Positions 1 through 4,801 of a stretch of DNA of 5,034 nucleotides are shown here, piece by piece. A model generated the notes under the pieces. It had not been told where the DNA came from. It saw nothing but the letters and a program-made list of their open reading frames with translations, and did not search any database. Location of the stretch: NCBI GenBank assembly GCA_903848435.1, contig CAINGG010000369.1:1-5034 (forward strand). The letters are read 5' to 3'. Each line of letters starts with the position of its first letter. Positions within the stretch are counted from its first letter, which is position 1. The translations under genes were made by a program, and so were the position numbers. The DNA comes from an uncultured Actinomycetes bacterium. Lineage in GTDB: Bacteria > Actinomycetota > Actinomycetes > S36-B12.

Positions 1-598
1 CGTGACCATCGAGCAGCGTGGACGCCCGGAAGAAGAACTCGCGCTCGCGATCGAGGGAGTCCTGCTGGGCGGCCACCGGGTCCAGCCGATGGCAGATGGC
101 CTCCAGCGAGCGGGAGAAGGGCGTCGGCTCACACTCGCGTGCCAAGTCGACGACGAGGGACTCACTCTCCTGCAGGTGGCGGCGCAGGCGTGGAAATCGA
201 CGTACGAGATCACGCAAGGCGCGCAGGTGACGCATGCTGATCTCACCGCGCCGCAGGGCGTCGCCCATGGCAGGGAAAGTCGCCACCTCAGCGCCCGTCT
301 CGACGATCTCGCGAGCCGACCCGAAGCCCTCGGTGGACTGCGCTCGGAGCCAGGCCGTGGCATCGCGAGCCCCGTCGGCTGCCCACTCCGACGAATGCAC
401 GAACCGACCGGCGATCGCGCCCACCGTGCCATCGAGCTGTCGACGCACGCGCATGAAGTCAGCGAGCGTCTGCCCGAGCGAGCCTTCACTCAAAGCACTC
501 GCATCGATCTCGGCAAGCGCATCCGCGATCTCCCGCAGGCCGCCACGCAACACGGCCAGGCGCGCATCGGCGCTGGCGGAAGGTGCTGGCGCACACAT
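1..598 (-). CDS. DUF222 (13E12-type) HNH endonuclease family protein, N-terminal part, cut by the window edge
   Basis: This reading frame is open from an ATG at 598 to the left edge, giving 199 residues with no stop. It begins MCAPAPSASADARLAVLRGG. Visible features match the DUF222 domain of actinobacterial 13E12 repeat proteins: a helical N-terminus, an A-x-A-W-L-R stretch near residues 80-85, a repeated helical segment with GEISMRHLRALRDL, and a DREREFFFRASTLLDGH stretch at the edge, like the family's R-x-F-x-x-S-x-T-x-D-G-M region. The C-terminal HNH nuclease motif expected in most members would lie outside the window, so nuclease activity is inferred. A stop (TGA, 619-617) lies just upstream in frame, so the ATG is the first possible start. 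It has a GCGAGG ribosome-binding site (610-605) with 6-nt spacing. An SOS-type promoter lies about 185 bp upstream. Family members are often multicopy, and their cellular role is not well established. The family call is fairly sure; the exact function is not. Confidence 0.82.
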   Translation of the reverse strand, partial: MCAPAPSASADARLAVLRGGLREIADALAEIDASALSEGSLGQTLADFMRVRRQLDGTVGAIAGRFVHSSEWAADGARDATAWLRAQSTEGFGSAREIVETGAEVATFPAMGDALRRGEISMRHLRALRDLVRRFPRLRRHLQESESLVVDLARECEPTPFSRSLEAICHRLDPVAAQQDSLDREREFFFRASTLLDGH

Positions 599-731
599 AG
601 GGGACCTCGCAGGACGTCAGCGTGGACGCACACCCCCACGGGGCGCGCCTACACGCACATTTCAGGAGTGGCAGGTCACCTGGGAAGCCCACATCGCCGG
701 ACCCGAAAGTCCCTCTCGCTGGCCCGGCCCG

Positions 732-785
732 TCACCGAGCCTGACCTTTTGCCTGCCGGTCATGTGCCCGATTATTCGAACACAT
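732..785 (-). other. possible 17-codon leaderless upstream ORF in the DUF222 leader
   Basis: An ATG at 785-783 lies 5 nt after the end of the TATCAT box, near the predicted transcription start, and opens 17 codons (MCSNNRAHDRQAKGQAR) ending with TGA at 734-732. Leaderless translation is common in actinobacteria, so a short peptide is conceivable. The ATG is also part of the SOS palindrome, so its position may be chance. There is no ribosome-binding site and no homology evidence. Confidence 0.15.
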
Positions 786-791
786 GTTCGA
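776..791. promoter_or_regulatory. LexA-type SOS box
   Basis: TCGAACACATGTTCGA is an inverted repeat with 7 of 8 positions paired. It fits the CGAAC-N4-GTTCG operator bound by LexA in mycobacteria and other Gram-positive bacteria. It overlaps the -10 element of the minus-strand promoter that reads toward the DUF222 gene. Genes of the 13E12 family in Mycobacterium tuberculosis are known LexA targets, which supports the assignment. The divergent XRE gene begins 222 bp away with no clear promoter beside this box, so control of that side is unlikely but not excluded. Confidence 0.85.
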
Positions 792-819
792 TGATACGCC
801 GACCCGCTGACATCGTCAA
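791..819 (-). promoter_or_regulatory. sigma70-type promoter for the DUF222 gene
   Basis: On the minus strand TTGACG (819-814) is followed after exactly 17 bp by TATCAT (796-791). These match the TTGACA and TANNNT consensus of housekeeping actinobacterial promoters. The SOS box begins at the last base of the -10 element, so LexA bound there would cover the transcription start, expected near 784. The predicted leader to the DUF222 start codon is about 185 nt, which is long. Seen: the two hexamers and the spacing. Inferred: activity and start site. Confidence 0.65.
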
Positions 820-975
820 GTACGACATCGCGGCGCGTCTGACTCCCGCCGTCTGTGCCCCCTGGTGAGCTGCACACGCGCCGGCGCATCGATGTGGCGC
901 TCGTGGTGCCCGCGCTGGGGTGAGCCCCGAGGTGACGGCGGTGACGGACCTCACGCTTGCTCCCGCTAGCGCTGC

Positions 976-991
976 GCTTGCAATTGCAAGC
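976..991. promoter_or_regulatory. perfect 16-bp palindrome, candidate operator of the XRE regulator
   Basis: GCTTGCAATTGCAAGC reads identically on both strands and ends 21 bp before the XRE start codon. It is AT-rich in its core, against a very GC-rich background. Position and symmetry suit a dimeric HTH repressor acting on its own promoter. No good -10 element is visible, so the core may lie within an unrecognised promoter. That the neighbouring XRE protein binds here is inference. Confidence 0.5.
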
Positions 992-1012
992 ACTTCGGGG
1001 CATCCTGGGGGC

Positions 1013-1420
1013 ATGGCACGAATCGACGTGAGCGGGCTCGGGGGCTATATCCGCGAGCAGCGCGATCAGGCGCAGATGTCCGTGCGCCAACTGGCCGCAG
1101 CGGCGGGGGTCTCCAACCCCTACCTCAGCCAGGTGGAGCGGGGACTTCGTCGCCCGAGCGCCGAGATCCTCTCCCGGCTTGCCGGGGCCCTGCGGATCTC
1201 CGCCGAGACCCTCTACGTCCAGGCCGGCATCCTCAGCGAGCCCGAGGCTCGCGAGGCCGGTCGCGACCTGTCCGCGGCGATCGCCCAGGAGCCGAGCCTC
1301 ACCGAGGCGCAGCGCCGCACCCTGCTGGAGATCTACCGAGCCTTCCAGGCCGAAAACAAGGTCGCCAGCTCCGAAGCAACCGAGCAGACCACTCGGTCAC
1401 CACGAAAGGAAACGGCATGA
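1013..1420 (+). CDS. XRE-family helix-turn-helix transcriptional regulator (Rv0474-like)
   Basis: The protein is 135 aa and starts MARIDVSGLGGYIREQR. Residues 11-67 form a complete HTH_3/XRE domain: a first helix (GYIREQRDQA), then SVRQLAAAAGVS, the turn, a recognition helix with NPYLSQVERG, and then RRPSAEILSRLAGAL. The YVQAGIL segment (68-74) and an acidic, helical C-terminal tail follow. Length and order match the mycobacterial Rv0474 family (about 140 aa), which also precedes hbhA and a DUF2516 gene. I chose ATG 1013 because family members begin just before this helix. The ribosome-binding site is poor (GGGGG at 1007-1011, 1-nt spacing). An in-frame ATG... codon at 920 would add 31 residues without domain character and would put the palindrome inside the gene. 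The last codons overlap the next gene by 4 nt (ATGA), so the two are probably co-transcribed and translationally coupled. Confidence 0.88.
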   Translation: MARIDVSGLGGYIREQRDQAQMSVRQLAAAAGVSNPYLSQVERGLRRPSAEILSRLAGALRISAETLYVQAGILSEPEAREAGRDLSAAIAQEPSLTEAQRRTLLEIYRAFQAENKVASSEATEQTTRSPRKETA

Positions 1421-1860
1421 CCACGCCCACGACCGTCCCCACTCCCGAGGACGCCACCACACCCACGGCCGACACGGCCGTGAAGCGCACCCTCCCCTTC
1501 ACCTCGATCACTCTTCCCGAGGTGTCGCTGCGCGAGGTCCCGCTGCCCGCAAAGGCCGTCGATGCGATTGAGAACGTGCAGGAGGCCGTCGTCTCCGCTC
1601 CGCAGAACGCCGCCAAGGCGTGGTCGCAGGTGACCGAGTTCGCCGGTGACACACGCGGTCAGGTGACCGGCCTTGCCAAGGATGCCCGTGACCACGTGAC
1701 CCGCCTGGCGACCGATGCCCGCCTCCAGGTTCGCGAGTTCACCACCGATGCCCGCGTGCAGGCCACCGAGTTCGCCGCTGAGGCGCGCAAGGCCACGTCC
1801 AACGTCGCCCAGGGCGCGTCGCGCACCGTCGTGCTCGTCCGCGAGGCCGTCGGCCTCTAG
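1417..1860 (+). CDS. Small helical 11-residue-repeat protein in the hbhA position
   Basis: The protein is 147 aa. An AAGGA ribosome-binding site (1406-1410) with 6-nt spacing precedes the ATG, which overlaps the XRE stop. The first 25 residues are Thr/Pro-rich and disordered. A segment with SITLPEVSLREVPLPAKAVDAI follows, then residues 70-124 hold five tandem 11-residue units such as SQVTEFAGDTR, GQVTGLAKDAR and DHVTRLATDAR. A sixth, decayed unit follows. Eleven residues make three helical turns, so this predicts a long amphipathic helix like those of LEA-type or apolipoprotein-like proteins. There is no signal peptide or clear membrane span. In mycobacteria the same slot after the XRE gene holds hbhA (heparin-binding haemagglutinin), which is also Ala/Glu-rich and helical. 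This protein lacks the Lys/Pro/Ala-rich heparin-binding tail, so adhesin function should not be assumed. A lipid- or envelope-associated role is a guess. Confidence 0.8.
   Translation: MTTPTTVPTPEDATTPTADTAVKRTLPFTSITLPEVSLREVPLPAKAVDAIENVQEAVVSAPQNAAKAWSQVTEFAGDTRGQVTGLAKDARDHVTRLATDARLQVREFTTDARVQATEFAAEARKATSNVAQGASRTVVLVREAVGL
1624..1821 (+). repeat. 33-bp tandem repeat encoding 11-residue units
   Basis: Six in-frame units of 33 bp lie end to end within the helical protein gene. The first five are clear and the last is diverged. The period shows in the DNA itself: CAGGTGACC recurs at 1627 and 1660, and GATGCCCG at 1681, 1714 and 1747. The protein consensus is roughly x-Q-V-T-x-(F/L)-A-x-(D/E)-A-R. 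Growth by internal duplication is likely, and unit number may vary between strains. Confidence 0.8.
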
Positions 1861-1874
1861 TTCGACCCGCTCCG

Positions 1875-1907
1875 CGCGCCCCGTCTGCGAGATGCAGGCG
1901 GGGCGCG
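1875..1907 (+). terminator. strong GC hairpin after the XRE/helical-protein pair
   Basis: A 14-bp inverted repeat (arms 1875-1888 and 1894-1907, one G-U wobble, loop GAGAT) lies 14 nt after the stop of the helical-protein gene. No U-run follows, as is usual for actinobacterial hairpin terminators. The arm ends exactly where the next gene's putative -10 box begins. Confidence 0.65.
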
Positions 1908-1913
1908 TACGTT
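1908..1913 (+). promoter_or_regulatory. putative -10 box for the DUF2516 gene, possibly leaderless
   Basis: TACGTT fits the TANNNT -10 consensus. Six bases separate it from the ATG at 1920, so transcription would start at or next to the start codon, giving a leaderless mRNA. The -35 position (about 1884-1889, TCTGCG) is weak and lies inside the hairpin. The alternative is ordinary translation from GGAGG (1914-1918), but that sits only 1 nt from the ATG, which is too close for normal use. Confidence 0.4.
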
Positions 1914-1919
1914 GGAGGG

Positions 1920-2198
1920 ATGTTCGATCTCACCCAGAACCTCGTCGTGCTCGTGCTGTGGGTCGTCTTCGGGGTGGTGAAGATCTGGGCCTTCGTCGAC
2001 TGCGTGCGCGCCCCGGCGCCCGCATTCCCGGCCGTCGGTCGCGTTTCCAAGATCCTGTGGCTGATCCTCACCGGGGTCTCCTTGCTCACAGGCCTGCTGC
2101 CCAACCTGACCATCACGATCTTCGGCATCGCCGGCCTTGTCGCCTCCCTGATCTACCTCTTCGACGTGCGGGTGCGCATCCGCGAGATCACGAGCTAA
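1920..2198 (+). CDS. DUF2516 family small membrane protein (Rv0476-like)
   Basis: The protein is 92 aa with three hydrophobic segments: about residues 8-26 (VVLVLWVVFGVVKIWAFVD), 43-62 (KILWLILTGVSLLTGLLP) and 64-82 (ITIFGIAGLVASLIYLFDV). It ends with a basic tail, RVRIREITS. The pattern V-K-x-W-A-F-V-D-C then K-I-L-W matches DUF2516, a family found almost only in actinobacteria and with no known function. In mycobacteria it also follows the XRE and hbhA genes. Here a hairpin separates it from that pair, so it is probably transcribed on its own. ATG 1920 is the first plausible start and yields a typical length for the family. It converges with the next gene, leaving 1 nt between the stop codons. 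Confidence 0.8.
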   Translation: MFDLTQNLVVLVLWVVFGVVKIWAFVDCVRAPAPAFPAVGRVSKILWLILTGVSLLTGLLPNLTITIFGIAGLVASLIYLFDVRVRIREITS

Positions 2199-2199
2199 C

Positions 2200-2799
2200 T
2201 CACTTCCACTCGCGGCCCTCGGGCATGAGACCGTGCTCCTGCCACATCCACAGGGCCATGTTCTCCAAGGTGCTGCACTCGAGGCGATCGGCGCGTCCTT
2301 CCGCGTCTACGAGCGTGTAGACGTAGGTCGCGTACGCGCTTTCCCCGGAGCCTTTGGTGACTTTGACGGGCTCAGGGAGCTGGCCGCGCGGCACCCACGT
2401 GTGCAGGTCGCGTCCGGCGATGAGCAGGCCGTCGAGACCGAGGAGGTGCAGGCCCTGGCGGTAGTCGCCTCGCTTGACATCGCGCCGCTCGGTGAGGCCG
2501 ACGATCAGCTTGCCCGCGGAGAAGACCGCGAAGAACAGGCATATCGCCGTCATCACGCCGTAAACGACGCGTTCGCTGCCGGCGGATGGATCGAGCCCCG
2601 CGGCGATGGTCGCCCGCAGGCTCGAGATCCCGATCACGAGGAGGAAGATGAGCCACGCCGCGGGCGCCCAACTGATGTAGGTGCGGCGCACGAGGAAGCG
2701 GGAGCTCGCCGGTCTGGGGATGCCCGAGTCCAGCAGTGCGCGGGCCCGCAGCGGCAGGCCATCGGCGTCGACCCGCACGAGGATCTCGTCGGCGGACAT
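2200..2799 (-). CDS. Unknown two-helix membrane protein with a C-terminal soluble domain
   Basis: I do not recognise this 199-aa protein. Residues 1-42 are soluble and end in basic SSRFLVRRTY. Two membrane helices follow (about 44-62, PAAWLIFLLVIGISSL; and about 79-101, VVYGVMTAICLFFAVFSAGKLIV), and then a soluble domain of about 98 residues beginning ERRDVKRGDYRQGLHLLGLDGLLIAGR. Basic residues flank both helices, which suggests that both ends are cytoplasmic. The C-terminal part alternates strands with charged turns and ends in a Trp-rich helix (NMALWMWQEHGLMPEGREW). No catalytic motif is visible. The ATG is 4 nt after the alaX stop, so it is likely the last gene of the mshA-gpmA operon and translationally coupled. 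It ends 1 nt from the convergent DUF2516 gene. Codon use looks like its neighbours, so it is a real gene, but its function is unknown. Confidence 0.72.
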   Translation of the reverse strand: MSADEILVRVDADGLPLRARALLDSGIPRPASSRFLVRRTYISWAPAAWLIFLLVIGISSLRATIAAGLDPSAGSERVVYGVMTAICLFFAVFSAGKLIVGLTERRDVKRGDYRQGLHLLGLDGLLIAGRDLHTWVPRGQLPEPVKVTKGSGESAYATYVYTLVDAEGRADRLECSTLENMALWMWQEHGLMPEGREWK

Positions 2800-2803
2800 G
2801 GGC

Positions 2804-3523
2804 CTACGGCTCCAACGCGACGCGGATCCGCCGGAATCCCTTGCCCTTGTTCTCGATCTTCACCACGCGCATCCGACCGACGTGTCGAGTGGAGGCGACG
2901 TGAGTGCCGCCGTCAGCCTGTACGTCGAGACCATCGATGTCGACCAGTCGCACGACCTCGATCTCGGGCGGCAGGAGATTAGTGGCCGTGCGGATGACAT
3001 CGGGAATCGCGAAGGCCTCGTCGCGCGGCAACGAGTAGGCCCGGATCGCGCGATCGGCTTCGACCTCGACATTGATAGCCGACTCGATCGCCTTCTTGAA
3101 TCCCTCCGGAACTCCGTCAAGGTTGAAGTCCAGGCGGCCCTCGAGCGGTTCCATGTTGGAGCCGGTCACGAGGGCGCCGAAGTCGCGGAACACCACGCCG
3201 GAGAGCACGTGCAGGCCCGAGTGGGTGCGCATCAGGTGGGTACGCCGTTCGTCGGCGATCGCACCCTGCACCTGCGTGCCCACAGCCGGCAGCGGATCGC
3301 CCTCGGCGGCGATCAGCCACACGTCGTCGGCGTAGCGCGCGCCGACGATCCGGGTCTGTACGCCACCCCACAACAGCACGCCTTCGTCAGGCGGTTGGCC
3401 ACCGCCGCCGGGATAGAAGGCGGACCGATCAAGCGCTAAGCCGAGCTCGGGGTCGACGGCGACCACCGTCGCCGTCCACTCGCGCCACGTCGGGTCCGCG
3501 AGTTCGAGCCGGTGGGTGGTCAC
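2804..3523 (-). CDS. AlaX-type alanyl-tRNA editing protein (Ser/Gly-tRNA(Ala) hydrolase)
   Basis: The protein is 239 aa, the size of AlaX-M proteins. These hydrolyse Ser or Gly wrongly attached to tRNA(Ala), acting in trans to the editing domain of alanyl-tRNA synthetase. An N-terminal glycine-rich motif (FYPGGGGQPPDEG, 36-48) is followed by the editing core with HSGLH (101-105, the H-x3-H metal site) and DGGTHVASTRHVG (204-216), whose His208 is the third likely ligand. The usual Cys of C-x3-H is Asp204, so the metal site differs from textbook AlaX. The ending KIENKGKGFRRIRVAL is typical. The start is GTG at 3523, one nucleotide after the gpmA stop. Reading further upstream in this frame would run antiparallel-free through gpmA on the same strand, which is out of frame there, so the GTG is preferred. 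No Lys/Glu-rich extra domain is present. Coupled expression with gpmA is likely. Confidence 0.88.
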   Translation of the reverse strand: MTTHRLELADPTWREWTATVVAVDPELGLALDRSAFYPGGGGQPPDEGVLLWGGVQTRIVGARYADDVWLIAAEGDPLPAVGTQVQGAIADERRTHLMRTHSGLHVLSGVVFRDFGALVTGSNMEPLEGRLDFNLDGVPEGFKKAIESAINVEVEADRAIRAYSLPRDEAFAIPDVIRTATNLLPPEIEVVRLVDIDGLDVQADGGTHVASTRHVGRMRVVKIENKGKGFRRIRVALEP

Positions 3524-3524
3524 G

Positions 3525-4280
3525 TCAGCGACCCTGGTTGGCCACGGCGGCCGCGGCCTCGGCGGCCGCCGCCGGATCGAGGTACTCGCCGCCGCGAACG
3601 GTCGGCCGCAGGTCGTCGTCGAGTCGGTAGACCAGCGGGATTCCGGTCGGGATGTTGAGCGCCGCGATGTCGTCGTCCGAGATGCCATCGAGGTGCTTGA
3701 CGAGGGCGCGCAGCGAGTTGCCGTGCGCGGCGACGAGCACGGTCTGGCCACGCCGCAGGCCCTCGGCGACGATGACGTCCTCCCAGTAGGGGATGAGGCG
3801 AGCCACGACATCCTTGAGGCACTCCGTGCGCGGCCTGGCCTCCGGCGGGAGATCGGCGTACCGCGCATCGTGGGTCTGCGCGAACTCACTGTCGGGATCG
3901 ATGGGGGGCGGCGGGACGTCGTAGGAGCGTCGCCAGAGCATGAACTGCTCCTCGCCGTATTGCTCGAGCGTCTCCTTCTTGTTCTTGCCCTGCAGGTCGC
4001 CGTAGTGCCGCTCGTTGAGGCGCCAGTTGCGCACGACTGGAATCCACGCGCGATCGGCCTCGCCGAGCGCGATGTTGGCGGTGGTGATCGCACGGGTGAG
4101 GAGCGAGGTGTGGACGACATCGGGGAGCAGACCGGACTCGCGCAGCATCACCCCGCCTCGAGCGGCCTCGGCCCGGCCCTTGTCGGACAGGCCGACATCC
4201 ACCCAGCCGGTGAAGAGGTTCTTGGCGTTCCACTCGCTCTCGCCGTGGCGAAGGAGGATGAGGGTGTACGGCGCGCTCAT
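3525..4280 (-). CDS. gpmA: 2,3-bisphosphoglycerate-dependent phosphoglycerate mutase
   Basis: This cytoplasmic glycolytic enzyme interconverts 3- and 2-phosphoglycerate. It is 251 aa, like mycobacterial Gpm1 (249 aa). The signature LLRHGESEWNAKNLFTGW starts at residue 9, with Arg11 and the phosphorylated His12. Arg63, Glu90 (in LNERHYGDLQGKNKKE) and His186 (AAHGNSLRALVKHL) complete the active site. The C-terminus is Ala-rich (238-248). The start ATG at 4280 has an AGGA ribosome-binding site (4291-4288) with 7-nt spacing. It lies 20 nt after the ybjN-type gene and 1 nt before alaX, within the mshA operon. In M. tuberculosis gpm1 is also a few genes from mshA. No residue appears to be missing, so the enzyme is probably active. 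Confidence 0.97.
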   Translation of the reverse strand: MSAPYTLILLRHGESEWNAKNLFTGWVDVGLSDKGRAEAARGGVMLRESGLLPDVVHTSLLTRAITTANIALGEADRAWIPVVRNWRLNERHYGDLQGKNKKETLEQYGEEQFMLWRRSYDVPPPPIDPDSEFAQTHDARYADLPPEARPRTECLKDVVARLIPYWEDVIVAEGLRRGQTVLVAAHGNSLRALVKHLDGISDDDIAALNIPTGIPLVYRLDDDLRPTVRGGEYLDPAAAAEAAAAVANQGR

Positions 4281-4300
4281 GGCGTCATCCTGCCGAATGC

Positions 4301-4801
4301 TCAGGGCGCGGGATCGGCGAGGTGCCGGAAGGCCTCGAGGTTGGCCGTGGACTCCCCGCGCGACGTGCGCCACTCCCACTCGCGCCTTATCGCGCTGGCG
4401 AACCCGAGCTCGAGGATCGTGTTGAAGGACCCATCGGAGTACTCGATGACGGCACCAAGCAGCCGATCGAGTTCGTCATCGTCGACGGCACCCAATGGAA
4501 TGCGCCCGCTGAGGTAGATGTCACCGAGGTGGTCGATGCAGAAGGCCACCGCATAGGTGCGTCGATTGCGTTCGAGCAGCCAGCGGTAGACGCCCTCGGC
4601 GTTCTCGTCCGGCTTGCGTGCGACGAAGGCATTCACGCTCAGCGCCTGATCGCCGACGACGAGCGACACCGTCGTCTTGAGCTTGTGCTCGCCGGGCAGC
4701 GTGACCACGAACGTGCCGGGGGCGGACTCCTCGTAGGGCAGGTCGTTGTCGTCGAGGTACGCGCGGATCCGCTCGGGGACGCCGCCGGATCGCGCGGTCA
4801 C
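4301..4801 (-). CDS. YbjN-domain protein (Rv0487-like)
   Basis: The protein is 166 aa. It starts with a helix (PERIRAYLDDNDLPYEE), then beta strands TFVVTLPG, KLKTTVSLVVGD and ALSVNAFVARKPDENAEGVYRWLLERNR, then TYAVAFCIDHLGDIYLSGRIPLGAVDDDELDRLLG and a final helical stretch. This is the YbjN / type III secretion chaperone-like fold of the family found between mshA and gpm1 in mycobacteria (Rv0487). Its role is not known. YbjN proteins in enterobacteria are linked to stress and motility, but that should not be carried over. The start is GTG at 4801, overlapping the mshA stop by 4 nt (GTGA), which indicates translational coupling. Longer readings of the frame upstream run inside mshA and lack family character. 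Confidence 0.85.
   Translation of the reverse strand: MTARSGGVPERIRAYLDDNDLPYEESAPGTFVVTLPGEHKLKTTVSLVVGDQALSVNAFVARKPDENAEGVYRWLLERNRRTYAVAFCIDHLGDIYLSGRIPLGAVDDDELDRLLGAVIEYSDGSFNTILELGFASAIRREWEWRTSRGESTANLEAFRHLADPAP

Larger units (their letters stand above)
599..1012. other. 414-bp divergent intergenic region
   Basis: No convincing protein gene lies here. Open frames crossing it on both strands have no plausible start or family resemblance. It separates the divergent DUF222 and XRE genes. The left part (599-775) would be the untranslated leader of the DUF222 transcript. The middle holds the SOS promoter and operator, and the right end holds the 16-bp palindrome. From about 820 to 975 I see no clear element, and I could not identify a good -35/-10 pair for the XRE gene. 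Confidence 0.6.

Noticed and set aside
2..868. 288-codon plus-strand open frame
   Set aside because: It lies antisense to the DUF222 gene, which has clear family character, a ribosome-binding site and a promoter. The plus-strand protein is Arg/His/Ala-rich, resembles nothing known and continues through the SOS region.
920..1012. 31-residue N-terminal extension of the XRE regulator
   Set aside because: It would place the palindrome inside the coding region and adds low-complexity residues before a start that matches the family.
776..1013. SOS control of the XRE regulator gene
   Set aside because: The box is more than 220 bp from that start, and I found no plus-strand promoter positioned around it, whereas the minus-strand promoter fits precisely.
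2233..2982. 249-codon plus-strand open frame
   Set aside because: It is antisense to the membrane protein gene and alaX. The product is charged and low complexity with no recognised domain, whereas the minus strand has clear membrane helices and editing motifs.
2804..4120. 438-residue version of the AlaX protein
   Set aside because: The first about 199 residues are an out-of-frame reading of gpmA, Arg/Ser/Pro-rich and without family character. The GTG at 3523 gives the normal AlaX length.
3516..4517. 333-codon plus-strand open frame
   Set aside because: It is antisense to gpmA and the YbjN gene, whose products are firmly identified. Long shadow frames are expected in high-GC DNA.
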